A stretch of 64,000 bases of DNA from BP-464 sp045805505 (GCA_045805505.1 JBJMLA010000158.1:1-64000); one strand, 5' to 3'; counted from the first letter of the stretch, positions 33,418 to 42,421 are shown. Notes: a model not told the origin generated them from the sequence alone. Translations and numbers: made by a program.

Positions 33418-34472
33418 TTCGAGGTGTGGCCGATGCCGGTGAGGAACTCGCGGACGCGGGCCGGCCCGCCGGTGGACGGATCGAGGGAGGGGGTCGGGCC
33501 GCCGGCGTTCTCGCGCATGCCGTCGATGAGCTCGAGGAGTGCTTCGGAGGCGGTGTGGCGGGGCGCCCAGCCGAGCTCGTCGCGGGCGCGGGCGATGTCC
33601 ATGACGGGGACGCCGAGGCCGAGATCGACCCAGCCGGGCTCGGTCGGCTGCAGGTGTGCGCGCCACGTCAGGTCGGCGGCCGCGCGCAGGACGCCGGCGG
33701 GCACCGGGACCGGGCGAGCGCCGAGGATGCGCGCGAGCTCGGCGGAGTCCAGGACCGGGCCGGCGGCGACGTTGTAGGCGCCGCGGGCGTCGTCGTCGAG
33801 CAGGGCGAGGCGGTAGGCCTCGGCGACGTCGTCGCGGTGGACGGCCTGGAAGACGAGCCGCTCGTGGGCCGGCACGACGGGGATCAGGCTGGGCCGCAGC
33901 AGGAACGACGGCAGCAGCGGCCCGGCGAACAGCCGCCGGATGCCCGAGGCGGCCTCGCGGCCGAAGATCAGGCCCTTGCGCAGGCGCACGATGCGGATCT
34001 CGGGGTGGGCGCGCTCGAGGCCGTCGAGCATCGCCTCGGTCGCCGCCTTGTGGCGCGAGTAGAAGGACGTCGCGATCCCCGTCGCCGGCCACGACTCGTC
34101 GACCGCGCGGTCCTTGGGACCCTCGGCGTAGGCGCCCACCGACGATGCGTATAGCAGCCGCGGGACGGCGGCCTTGGCGGCGGCCTCGAAGACGCGGCGG
34201 CTGCCCTCGACGTTGGTGGCGCGGGTGACGTCCTCGTGGCGCGACGGCTGGATCAGCCACGCCAGGTGCACAACGGCGTCGCTGCCCCGCAGCAGCGAGA
34301 CGAGATCGCCGCCGCGGGAGATGTCGGCCTGCTCCCAGCGGGTCTTGGGCAGCGACAGCTCGGGCGCCCGGCGCGACACGCCGACAAGCTCGGTCACCGC
34401 GGGCTCGGCGGACAGGCGGCGCATCAGCGCCGTGCCCACGTTGCCGGTTGCTCCGATCACCGTCACGCGCAT
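33414..34472 (-). CDS. NAD-dependent epimerase/dehydratase (extended SDR)
   Basis: 352 residues from ATG 34472, which directly precedes the Rossmann strand VTVIGATGNVGTALM. The catalytic pattern is Ser in LLYASSVGAY and Y-x-x-x-K in YSRHKAA. DDVAEAYRLAL and the C-terminal DIARARDELGWAPRHT are family blocks. It likely modifies a nucleotide sugar or other hydroxy compound; the substrate is unclear. Divergent from the acyl-CoA dehydrogenase gene. Confidence 0.88.
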   Translation of the reverse strand: MRVTVIGATGNVGTALMRRLSAEPAVTELVGVSRRAPELSLPKTRWEQADISRGGDLVSLLRGSDAVVHLAWLIQPSRHEDVTRATNVEGSRRVFEAAAKAAVPRLLYASSVGAYAEGPKDRAVDESWPATGIATSFYSRHKAATEAMLDGLERAHPEIRIVRLRKGLIFGREAASGIRRLFAGPLLPSFLLRPSLIPVVPAHERLVFQAVHRDDVAEAYRLALLDDDARGAYNVAAGPVLDSAELARILGARPVPVPAGVLRAAADLTWRAHLQPTEPGWVDLGLGVPVMDIARARDELGWAPRHTASEALLELIDGMRENAGGPTPSLDPSTGGPARVREFLTGIGHTSK

Positions 34473-34503
34473 ACCGAGCGGATGCCCGATGATGGGGGAC
34501 ATC

Positions 34504-35808
34504 ATGTCCTGGGATTTCTCGACCGACCCCGACTACGACGCCCAGCTGCAGTGGGCCGACGGCTTCGTCCGCTCCGAGCTGTGGCCCATCGAGACCCTGT
34601 TCCTCAACGGCGAGCTGACCATGGCCCAGCTCGACCGCGCCATAGAGCCGCTCAAGGACAAGGTCCGCGAGCGCGGCCTGTGGGCGACGCACCTGCCCGC
34701 CGAGCTCGGCGGGCAGGGCCACGGCCAGGTCAAGCTCGGGCTGCTCCACGAGATCCTCGGCACCTGCGTGATCGCCCCGCTCGCCTTCGGCAACTCCGCG
34801 CCGGACTCGGGCAACTCCGAGATCCTGGCCATGGCCGGGACGCCCGAGCAGAAGGAGCGCTGGCTCGAGCCGCTGCTGGCCGGCGACATCCGCTCGGCGT
34901 TCTCGATGACCGAGCCGCACACCGCCGGCTCGGATCCCACGCTGCTGACCACCCGCGCGGTGCGCGACGGCGACGACTACGTCATCACCGGCCGCAAGTG
35001 GTTCTCCTCGAACGCGACGATCGCCGACTTCCTGATCGTCATGGTCGTCACCGATCCCGAGGCGCGCCGCCACCAGCGCGCGTCGATGATCATCGTCCCG
35101 GTCGACACACCGGGCGTGAACATCCTGCGCGACGTCCCGACGATGGAGCATCCGGGCCACGTCGGCGACGCGCAGTACGGCGGCCACGCCGAGATCCTCT
35201 ACGAGGACGTCCGCGTCCCGGCGACCAACCTGCTCGGCAACGAGGGCGAGGGCTTCCTGATCTCCCAGCATCGCCTGGTGCCGGGCCGCATCCATCACTG
35301 CATGCGCTGGCTCGGCCAGTCGCGCCGCGCGTTCGACATGCTCTGCGAGCGCGCCCTGTCGCGCGAGGCGCACGGCAGCACCCTGGCCGAGAAGCAGTCC
35401 GTGCAGAACTGGATCGCCGACTCGGCGGCCGAGATGCAGGCCGCGCGGCTGATGACGCTGCGCGCCGCCTGGGTCATGGACACCCAGGGCGCCTCCGCCG
35501 CGCGCGAGGACGTCGCGCTGATCAAGTTCTTCGGCGCCAAGGTCATGCACGACGTCATCGACCGCGCGATCCAGGTCCACGGCGCCCTCGGCTACTCCGG
35601 GGACATGCCGCTCGAGCGCATGTACCGCTTCGCCCGCTCCGCCCGCATCTACGACGGCCCCGACGAGGTCCACCGCATGTCGGTGGCCAAGCGCATCCTG
35701 CGCGGCTACGAGCCCCACGAGGTCCCGACCGAGCACGTCCCGACGTCGCTCGAGGAGGCGCGGGTGCGGTTCGCCCACCTGCTCGAGGCGGTGACCTCCA
35801 ACGACTAG
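34504..35808 (+). CDS. Acyl-CoA dehydrogenase
   Basis: 434 residues from ATG 34504 (SD GGGGGA). FAD-binding and active-site blocks are clear: FSMTEPHTAGSDPTLL, ITGRKWFSSNA, the helical C-domain with MRWLGQSRRAFDMLCERAL, written as MRWLGQSRRAF and DMLCERAL, and QVHGALGYSGDMPLERMYRF (QVHGALGYSG, then DMPLERMYRF) with the C-terminal RSARIYDGPDEVH. It performs the first step of fatty acid beta-oxidation or a related oxidation. Closest in style to the long C-domain acyl-CoA dehydrogenases near CaiB/phosphotransferase systems. Confidence 0.93.
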   Translation: MSWDFSTDPDYDAQLQWADGFVRSELWPIETLFLNGELTMAQLDRAIEPLKDKVRERGLWATHLPAELGGQGHGQVKLGLLHEILGTCVIAPLAFGNSAPDSGNSEILAMAGTPEQKERWLEPLLAGDIRSAFSMTEPHTAGSDPTLLTTRAVRDGDDYVITGRKWFSSNATIADFLIVMVVTDPEARRHQRASMIIVPVDTPGVNILRDVPTMEHPGHVGDAQYGGHAEILYEDVRVPATNLLGNEGEGFLISQHRLVPGRIHHCMRWLGQSRRAFDMLCERALSREAHGSTLAEKQSVQNWIADSAAEMQAARLMTLRAAWVMDTQGASAAREDVALIKFFGAKVMHDVIDRAIQVHGALGYSGDMPLERMYRFARSARIYDGPDEVHRMSVAKRILRGYEPHEVPTEHVPTSLEEARVRFAHLLEAVTSND

Positions 35809-35914
35809 GAGGATCGCGGCGCTCGCAGCGGTCGCCGTCCTCGCCGGCTGCGGGGCCGAGGCCAGGACGCCCGCTCCGTCACCGAAGGTCGATCGCTTCG
35901 ATGCGCCGCGCGCG

Positions 35915-36670
35915 GTGCGCCTCATGCAGACGCAGGTCGACTACGGGCAGCGTCCAGCGGGATCCGACCAGCTGCGGGCGCTCGCCGAAAAGCTGCGGCG
36001 CATGCTGCCGGACGGGCGCTTCCAGACCATCCCGGGAGAGCCGCGCCTGCGCAACATCGTCGGCTCCCTGCCAGGGCGCGGCAAGGCGGTGGTGATCGGC
36101 GCCCACTACGACACGCTCGTCAAGCCCGACGGCTTCGTCGGAGCCAACAACGGCGCGTCGGGAACGGCAATCGTCATCGAGGTGGCGCGTGCCCTCGCGC
36201 GGCTCGACCGCGCCGGCAGCGCGGTGCCGATCCGCTTCGTCCTCTTCGACGGCGAGGAACCGGCGGCCGGCCTGCCCGAGGAGCAGGCCGACTTCTACAA
36301 CGCCGGCCTGCGCGGCTCGCGCGCCTACGCCAAGCGCTTCGCCGGTTCCACCCGCGCGATGCTGCTGCTCGACTACGTCGCCAACAAGGGGCTGCGGCTC
36401 CCGCGCGAGGCGTCGTCGGATCGCGGCCTGTGGGCCAAGGTCCGCGCGGCCGCCCGGCGCGCGGGCGTACTCAAGGTCTTCCCGGACCGCACCGACGTCG
36501 CGATCACCGACGACCACACGCCGTTCCTGCGCGCCGGCATCCCCGCCGTCGACTTCATCGACTGGAGCTACGACGGCCACTCGCTCAGCGACGGGATGGA
36601 CAAGATCTCGGTCGCCGCCACCGACGCGGTGGGCGAGACCGTGGTCGCCTACGCGGAGGCGCTGCGCTAG
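35915..36670 (+). CDS. M28-family/glutaminyl-cyclase-like metallopeptidase, probable lipoprotein
   Basis: 251 residues from GTG 35915, but coding sequence clearly begins earlier: from 35813 the frame reads IAALAAVAVLAGCGAEA, a lipoprotein signal with lipobox LAGC, preceded by AGGAGG. There is no ATG/GTG/TTG between the in-frame TGA at 35792 and 35915. Metal site: GAHYDTL (His64), GANNGASG where the usual bridging Asp is Asn79, FDGEE, a late DYVANKG Asp, and DGHSLSDG. Expected to cut N-terminal residues or cyclise Gln outside the membrane; the Asn change makes activity uncertain. Confidence 0.8.
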   Translation: MRLMQTQVDYGQRPAGSDQLRALAEKLRRMLPDGRFQTIPGEPRLRNIVGSLPGRGKAVVIGAHYDTLVKPDGFVGANNGASGTAIVIEVARALARLDRAGSAVPIRFVLFDGEEPAAGLPEEQADFYNAGLRGSRAYAKRFAGSTRAMLLLDYVANKGLRLPREASSDRGLWAKVRAAARRAGVLKVFPDRTDVAITDDHTPFLRAGIPAVDFIDWSYDGHSLSDGMDKISVAATDAVGETVVAYAEALR

Positions 36671-36690
36671 TGCCAGGACCGCGGTCTTCC

Positions 36691-36696
36691 TAGACT
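36691..36696 (+). promoter_or_regulatory. -10 element TAGACT before ispH
   Basis: TAGACT ends 10 bases before the ATG at 36707; no SD between them, so the mRNA would have a leader of a few bases at most. Confidence 0.5.
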
Positions 36697-36706
36697 GGAA
36701 CACCGG

Positions 36707-37672
36707 ATGCCGACCGTCGAGAAGCTCCTGCTCGCCGCACCCCGCGGCTACTGCGCGGGCGTCGACCGTGCCGTGCAGACGGTCGAGCGCGCGCTCGAGC
36801 TGCACGGCGCCCCGGTCTACGTGCGCAAGGAGATCGTCCACAACAAGCACGTGGTCGAGCAGCTGCGCGAGCGCGGCGCGATCTTCGTCGACGAGCTCGT
36901 CGACGAGATCCCCGAGGGCAGCGTCACCGTCTTCTCGGCCCACGGCGTCAGCCCGGCCGTCCACGCCGACGCGGAGTCCCGCGGGCTGCGGACGATCGAC
37001 GCGACCTGCCCGCTGGTCACCAAGGTCCACCGCGAGGTCCTGAAGTTCGCCGCCGAGGGCTACACGATCGTCCTCATCGGCCACGCAGGCCACGAGGAGG
37101 TCGAGGGAACGATGGGGGAGGCGCCCGAGTGCACCGTCCTGGTCGAGACCGAGGCCGACGTCGACGGGCTCGTCGTCGCCGATCCCGACCGCGTCGCCTA
37201 CGTGTCGCAGACCACGCTGTCGGTCGACGAGACCAAGGCGATCATCACCCGCCTGCGCGAGCGCTTCCCGAACATCACCGGGCCCCGGACCGATGACATC
37301 TGCTACGCCACGACCAACCGTCAGGCGGCCGTCAAGAAGATGGCCGAGCAGTGCGACCTGGTCCTGGTCATCGGCTCGCAGAACTCGTCGAACTCCCAGC
37401 GCCTGGTCGAGGTCGCGCGCGAGCACGGCGCCGACGAGGCCTACCTGATCGACAACGCCGGCCAGGTCGACGAGGCGTGGCTTCAGAACAAGCGCGTCGT
37501 CGGGATCTCCTCGGGCGCCAGCGCCCCGGAGGAGCTCGTCGCCAGCCTCGTCGCGTTCTTCCGCGAGCGCGGCGTGCAGGACGTCTCGGAGTTCGAGGTC
37601 GTCAAGGAGGACGTGCGCTTCATGCTCCCCAAGACGATCCGCCAGGCGATGGCCGCGCGCGCCACCGCCTGA
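36707..37672 (+). CDS. ispH: 4-hydroxy-3-methylbut-2-enyl diphosphate reductase
   Basis: 321 residues, normal length. The three cluster Cys are in APRGYCAGVDRA (Cys16), DATCPLVTKVH and DDICYATTNRQ; the substrate/proton-relay motifs SAHGVSP, IGHAGHEEVEGTMGE and TTLSVDET are present, with IGSQNSSNSQRL at the end. It is the last enzyme of the MEP pathway, giving IPP and DMAPP with a 4Fe-4S cluster. Confidence 0.97.
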   Translation: MPTVEKLLLAAPRGYCAGVDRAVQTVERALELHGAPVYVRKEIVHNKHVVEQLRERGAIFVDELVDEIPEGSVTVFSAHGVSPAVHADAESRGLRTIDATCPLVTKVHREVLKFAAEGYTIVLIGHAGHEEVEGTMGEAPECTVLVETEADVDGLVVADPDRVAYVSQTTLSVDETKAIITRLRERFPNITGPRTDDICYATTNRQAAVKKMAEQCDLVLVIGSQNSSNSQRLVEVAREHGADEAYLIDNAGQVDEAWLQNKRVVGISSGASAPEELVASLVAFFRERGVQDVSEFEVVKEDVRFMLPKTIRQAMAARATA

Positions 37673-37692
37673 CCCCCGGACCCCGGCCGCGA

Positions 37693-39114
37693 TTACCCGA
37701 AGAAGCGCGGCGCGGCCTCGCGGATGCGCTGGGCGATCGCCGCGTTGCCCGGGACGTTGGGATGGAACGACGCCTTGCCGCCCGCCTGGCTGTTGAAGCC
37801 GTTGATCCAGTCCTGTTGGCCGAGGTTGCACGCCGGATGCGCGGCGAACGTCTTGACCAGCCCGACGAAGCGGAACTTCGCGCGGCCGTGCACCGCGGCG
37901 GCGATGACGTCGTTGAGCTGGTTGGCCGTCCGGGCCAGCCGCGGCGCGTCGTCGTCGCTCATCGCGCCGCAGCGATCGATGTGGTCGGCGGGAACGAGCC
38001 GCGGGTAGCCGAGCACCAGCACCGTCGCGTTCGGTGCCTTTGCACGGATCTCGTCGTAGGTCGCTGCGAGCTTCGCTCTCGTCGCGGCGAGCGCGGCGTC
38101 GGTGAAGTACTTCTTCAGCGCGTTCTCGCACGTCGTCGGCCCGGGCTTGACGCAGTCGTCGAGGATGTCGGCGAAGTGCATGTCGTTGCCGCCGATGCTC
38201 ACCGTGACCAGCCCCGTGTCCTGGTTGAGGACGTAGGCGAGCTTGCTGCGCAGCTGGGCGGTCTTGTCGCCGGTGCAGGCCTCGAAGTCCGCCCGTATGG
38301 ACTGAAAGCCGGGGGCGAGCTGCGTGGCCAGCGTGGCCCAGTAGGACTGGCTGGACTGATAGCAGGAGCCGGAGTCCTCGTAGAAGCTGCCGGCGCCGAT
38401 GCCCGCGGCGTATGAGTCACCGAGCACGACCATCCGGCGCGGCGTCGACGAGACGCAGCCGGGAAGGCCCTGGGGCAGGCCCTTCTGCCAGAAACGCAGT
38501 GCCTTGGCGTTGATCCATCCCTCGTGGCCCTGGCCGTCGCTCGAGAGGCGGATCCACGTTTTCTTACCGGTCCGGTTCGAGCACTGGATCGGGGTGAACA
38601 GCCCCTTGGGGAGGCTGATGAGCGGGTTGATCGCGCCCCCCGGCCGCGTGCGCACGACGGAGTTGCGCGTGAGGCGGTACTCCTTCGCTGCGGCCCACGG
38701 CTGCTGGAACCAGACGTGGTTGCCGGTCGGGTCCGGGCACGTCGGCGAGCCCTCGAGCCGGCCGGCGCTGTAGGTCTTGAGGTTCTTGTCGGCGACCCAG
38801 CCCACGTTGGGGATGTGGTCCCACAGGACCTGCCCGTTCTGGGTGGTGCTGGTCAGCTGGCAGTCGATCGGCCACCACTGGTCCTTCTGGACCTCGGCCG
38901 CGACGTCCGAGCGGGAGTTGAGCTCGGCGTAGGCGCGGGAGGTGCGCATGACCCGGTACTGCAGCCGGGCCTTCCACGGCTTGAGCCGGTAGACGTGGTC
39001 CTTGCTCGGGTCGCCGCCGTCTCCGGGCGGGTCGTCGCCCGGCGGCAGGCCGGCGAACGCCGGAGCGACGCCGGCCGCGAAGGCGGCGAGAAGGACGATC
39101 CACAGCGCGCGCAT
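37693..39114 (-). CDS. Secreted SGNH/GDSL hydrolase with SH3-like N-domains (copy 1)
   Basis: 473 residues with a signal peptide (MRALWIVLLAAFAAGVAPAFA split as MRALWIVLLAA and FAAGVAPAFA). Two SH3b-like repeats (about 50-120 and 135-215) precede a SGNH domain: block I VVLGDSYAAG (Ser), block III SIGGNDMHF, block V SFHPNV (His). Cys are plentiful in the hydrolase part, consistent with the disulfide-rich SEST-type esterases. A tandem paralogue lies 10 bases upstream. Confidence 0.87.
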   Translation of the reverse strand: MRALWIVLLAAFAAGVAPAFAGLPPGDDPPGDGGDPSKDHVYRLKPWKARLQYRVMRTSRAYAELNSRSDVAAEVQKDQWWPIDCQLTSTTQNGQVLWDHIPNVGWVADKNLKTYSAGRLEGSPTCPDPTGNHVWFQQPWAAAKEYRLTRNSVVRTRPGGAINPLISLPKGLFTPIQCSNRTGKKTWIRLSSDGQGHEGWINAKALRFWQKGLPQGLPGCVSSTPRRMVVLGDSYAAGIGAGSFYEDSGSCYQSSQSYWATLATQLAPGFQSIRADFEACTGDKTAQLRSKLAYVLNQDTGLVTVSIGGNDMHFADILDDCVKPGPTTCENALKKYFTDAALAATRAKLAATYDEIRAKAPNATVLVLGYPRLVPADHIDRCGAMSDDDAPRLARTANQLNDVIAAAVHGRAKFRFVGLVKTFAAHPACNLGQQDWINGFNSQAGGKASFHPNVPGNAAIAQRIREAAPRFFG

Positions 39115-39124
39115 GGCCGGGGTC

Positions 39125-40537
39125 CTACCCGAAGATCCGGGGCGCCGCGCCGGTGAGCAGCGAGGCGATGGCCCGGTGGCCGGACTCGTTGGGATGGAAG
39201 GACTCGAGGCTGTCGGTCGGCACGACGCCGTTGATCCAGTCGGCGGCGTCGTCGTTGCAGGCGGGGTGGCCCAGGAACGTCTTGACCAGCCCGATAAAGC
39301 GGAAGTCCGGCCGCTTGCCGACGGTGCCCCTGATCACGTTGTTGACGAGCGTCGCCGCCCGCTGCAGGCGCGGAGCGTCGTCGTCGCTGATCGCCCCGCA
39401 GCCGTCGACGTGGTCGCGCGGCACCAGCTCGGGGTAGCCGAGGACGAGCACCTTCGCGTTGGGAGCCCGGTTGCGGATCGCGCGGTAGACCCCGTCGAGC
39501 TTGGACTCGAGGGCTCGCAGATCCGTGGGTTCGAAGTGCGAGTCGATCGCCTCCTTGCAGGTCGTGCCGCGCGGCTTGACGCAGTTCTTCAGGACGGTGG
39601 AGAACCCGAGGTCGTTGCCGCCGATGCTGATGGTGACGACGCCGGTGTCGCGATCGAGGCGCCCGAGCTGGTGATCGAGCACGCCGTCGGTCTTGGCTCC
39701 CGAGCAGGCGACGAAGTCGCTCGGCGCCGTCTGGAAGCCGGTCTTCAGCTTGAGCTGCAGGAGCGCCCAGTAGGAGTTGTTGGACCGCCGGCAGTCGCCG
39801 GAGCCGGTCATGTAGTCGTTGGCGCCCTGGCCGGCGGCATAGGAGTCGCCCATCGCGACCCAGTGCAGCGGCGGGGCATCCACCGCGCACGCCGGCAGCC
39901 CGGCCGGCAGGCCCGCCTGCCAGAACTTCAGGACCTCGGCCCGCAGCCAGAACGTGCCGACCTTGGGCTGGCGGGCGACCTGGACCCACGCCCGGCCGTT
40001 GTGCGTCGCCGCGCAGTCGATCGTCGTCCACGACCGGTTCTCATAGATCCGCGACGTCGCCTTGCCGCCCGGCCGCGTGCGGGCCGCGGCGCGCTTCTTG
40101 AGCCGGTACTGCTTGGTCGGTGCCCAGCCCTGCTCGAACCACACGTGCTCGGGGAACGGGACCGCGCACGACGGGGAGCCCTCGAGGCGCCCGTCGGTGT
40201 AGGTCTTGAAGTTGTGATCGGCGACCCAGCCGAGCGACGGCACATGGTTCCAGAGGACAGGGCCGTTCTGGGTGGTGGTCGTCAGCTGGCAGTCGATGTG
40301 GAACCACAGGTCCTTGTGCATCAGCGCCGACACGTCCGAGCGGGCGTTGAGCTCCTCGTAGGCCTTGGACTCCCGGACGATGCGGTACTCGAACTTCGCC
40401 TTCCACGGCTTGAGCTTGTGGACGTGATTGGTGTCCGTATCGCCCGTCGGGTCGTCGCCGGGCGGCACCGCCGCATGGGCGGCGGGGGCCCCGAGAGCGA
40501 GGGCGGCGAGGGCGAGAACGAGCAGGCGTGCTGGCAT
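39125..40537 (-). CDS. Secreted SGNH/GDSL hydrolase with SH3-like N-domains (copy 2)
   Basis: 470 residues from ATG 40537, which begins a signal peptide (MPARLLVLALAALALGAPA). Same architecture as copy 1: SH3-like repeats, then VAMGDSYAAG, SIGGNDLGF and SFHPNESGH. Alignable along the whole length with copy 1 (for example VPPGDDPTGD against LPPGDDPPGD, and LKPWKA in both), so the pair is a tandem duplication. First gene of the pair; copy 1 starts 10 bases after its stop. Confidence 0.87.
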   Translation of the reverse strand: MPARLLVLALAALALGAPAAHAAVPPGDDPTGDTDTNHVHKLKPWKAKFEYRIVRESKAYEELNARSDVSALMHKDLWFHIDCQLTTTTQNGPVLWNHVPSLGWVADHNFKTYTDGRLEGSPSCAVPFPEHVWFEQGWAPTKQYRLKKRAAARTRPGGKATSRIYENRSWTTIDCAATHNGRAWVQVARQPKVGTFWLRAEVLKFWQAGLPAGLPACAVDAPPLHWVAMGDSYAAGQGANDYMTGSGDCRRSNNSYWALLQLKLKTGFQTAPSDFVACSGAKTDGVLDHQLGRLDRDTGVVTISIGGNDLGFSTVLKNCVKPRGTTCKEAIDSHFEPTDLRALESKLDGVYRAIRNRAPNAKVLVLGYPELVPRDHVDGCGAISDDDAPRLQRAATLVNNVIRGTVGKRPDFRFIGLVKTFLGHPACNDDAADWINGVVPTDSLESFHPNESGHRAIASLLTGAAPRIFG

Positions 40538-40625
40538 GTGTCCGCTCAAATATCCAAAACTGGGTAGGAAGAGCGGTCCTCTGGACATTTCTGGCGCGCC
40601 GCCGCTCACGGCAGACTGTGCGGCG

Positions 40626-41678
40626 ATGCGGACCCTCGTGATCTCCGACCTGCACCTGGGCGCCCGCACCGGGGTCGGCGTGCTGCACCAGCCGGCGCCG
40701 CTCGAGGCGCTCGTCGCCGCGCTCGACGCCATCGACCGGCTGGTGCTGCTGGGTGACACCATCGAGCTGCGGCAGGGTCCGGCGGCCGAGGCGCTCGAGG
40801 CGGCCGCGCCGGTCCTCGCCGCGCTCGGGGCGGCGATGGCCGAGGGCGAGATCGTGCTCGTTCCCGGCAACCACGACCACGCGCTGACCGCGCCCTGGGC
40901 CGAGAGCCGCGGTCGCGCCCTCGCGCTCGACGAGCGTGCTGCCCCGGCCGAGGCCTCGCCGCTGGCCGCCGCGGTGGCCGCGGCGCTCGCCCCGGCGGCG
41001 ACCACGGTCGCCTATCCCGGCCTCTGGCTGGCCGAAGGCGTCTACGCCACCCACGGGCACTACCTCGACGTCCACGGGACGGTCCCGGCCTACGAGCGAC
41101 TGAGCGCGGGCGTCCTGGCCCGCGCGCTCGGCGGCCCGCCGGCGACGGGCGCAGTGCCCGACGACTACGAGTCGGTGCTCGCGCCCATGTACGCGCTGCT
41201 CGGCGCCGTCGCCGCGCGCGCGACGCCTGGGCGGCCCGTCCGCGGCACCGGAGCCGCGGGCCGCGCCTGGCGGTCGCTGACCCACGAGGGGCGCCGCCCG
41301 CTGCGCGCCCGGCTGGCGGTCGCCGCGTTCCCGGTGGCCATCGCGGCGATCAACCGCGCGGGCATCGGCCCCGTTCGCGGCGACCTCTCCGGCGACGCGC
41401 TGCGGCGCGGCGGGCTCCACGGCATGCGCGAGGCGCTGCGCCGCCTCGGCGTGGGCGCCGAGACGGTGATCTTCGGACACACCCACCGCACCGGCCCGCT
41501 GCCCGCCGACGACGCCCGCGAGTGGACCGGGCTGCTCAACACGGGCTCCTGGGTGCACGAGCCGCACTTCGTCGGCCGTGAGGGGTCTGCCGGTCCGTAC
41601 TGGCCGGGGGGCGCGGCGCTGGTCGAGCCCGGGCGCCCGCCGGTGCTGCTGCGGGTGCTCGCCGACGTCGCGCTCTAG
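40626..41678 (+). CDS. Calcineurin-like metallophosphoesterase
   Basis: 350 residues from ATG 40626. The dimetal motifs are VISDLHLG (D-x-H), LVLLGDTIEL (GD), VPGNHDHAL (GNHD/H), YATHGHYLD and IFGHTHRTG (GHTH). Residues 240-300 are Ala/Arg-rich and may form an insert. No signal peptide. Substrate unknown. CAGACT 8 bases before the start resembles the -10 elements of other leaderless genes here. Confidence 0.87.
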   Translation: MRTLVISDLHLGARTGVGVLHQPAPLEALVAALDAIDRLVLLGDTIELRQGPAAEALEAAAPVLAALGAAMAEGEIVLVPGNHDHALTAPWAESRGRALALDERAAPAEASPLAAAVAAALAPAATTVAYPGLWLAEGVYATHGHYLDVHGTVPAYERLSAGVLARALGGPPATGAVPDDYESVLAPMYALLGAVAARATPGRPVRGTGAAGRAWRSLTHEGRRPLRARLAVAAFPVAIAAINRAGIGPVRGDLSGDALRRGGLHGMREALRRLGVGAETVIFGHTHRTGPLPADDAREWTGLLNTGSWVHEPHFVGREGSAGPYWPGGAALVEPGRPPVLLRVLADVAL

Positions 41679-42421
41679 CGCGCGGCGATGCCCGGGGTGA
41701 AGCAGGTGGCGTGGCAGGTGACGCCCGGGCCGACCTCCAGCGCGAGGACGCCCTCGGTGTGGCGGTCGTGCTGCACGAGCGGGTAGGCGCCCGGGTGGGC
41801 GACCGCAAGCTCGTGCCCGTCGACCGCGACCGTTCCCGAGCCCGACAGCACCGCCCACACGCCCCCCGCCTCGTAGGGGCCCGAGTAGGCGCCGGGCTGC
41901 TCGGGCGTGGGCACGACGATCAGTGCCGCGGGATCGTCCTCGGGGCGCAGCGGCTCGAGCAACTCGCGCTCGACGCCCAGCAGCTCCTGGACGACCTGCT
42001 CGGTCTCCTCGTAGCCGCCCTCGCCGTAGTGGAAGTGCGCGAGCCGCGAACCGCCGTCGAACAGGTAGCGCGCCGGCCAGCCCTCGTTGTCGTAGAGCTG
42101 CCACAGCTCGAAGCGGGTGTCGAGACAGACGGGATGCTCGATGCCCAGCCGCGCCACGGCCTCGCGCACGACGTCCTCATCGCGGCCGGGTGCGTAGCCG
42201 GGCGCGTGGACCGAGATGACCCGCAGGCCGTCGGCCTCGTAGCGCTCGTGCCAGGCACGGACATAGTCCAGCGCGCGCAGTGACTGCACACGGCAGAAGT
42301 CGAAGAACTCGATGAGCACCGGTCGACCGCGCTGCTTGTCCATCCGCAGCGGCGCCACGTTGACCCACGCGAGGTCGCGCGGAAAGGTCGGCGCGGCGAT
42401 CGTGTCGACCGGCGGTCGCAT
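41675..42421 (-). CDS. Thioredoxin-fold protein with cupin-like tail
   Basis: 248 residues from ATG 42421. The first 150 residues follow the DipZ/TlpA-type redoxin pattern: VLIEFFDFCRVQSLRALDYV, then RVISVHAPGY, VCLDTRFELW and NEGWPARYLFDGG. Only one Cys is near the active site (FCRVQS) where CxxC is expected. The last 70 residues are beta-rich with VDGHELAVAHPGAYPL and look like a small sensor or cupin-like add-on. Cytoplasmic, as no signal is seen. Overlaps the metallophosphoesterase stop by 4 bases. Confidence 0.7.
   Translation of the reverse strand: MRPPVDTIAAPTFPRDLAWVNVAPLRMDKQRGRPVLIEFFDFCRVQSLRALDYVRAWHERYEADGLRVISVHAPGYAPGRDEDVVREAVARLGIEHPVCLDTRFELWQLYDNEGWPARYLFDGGSRLAHFHYGEGGYEETEQVVQELLGVERELLEPLRPEDDPAALIVVPTPEQPGAYSGPYEAGGVWAVLSGSGTVAVDGHELAVAHPGAYPLVQHDRHTEGVLALEVGPGVTCHATCFTPGIAAR

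Noticed and set aside
33382..35925. 847-residue minus-strand open frame
   Set aside because: Antisense to the acyl-CoA dehydrogenase and out of frame with the epimerase; low-complexity Arg/Ala/Val/Leu content with no motifs.
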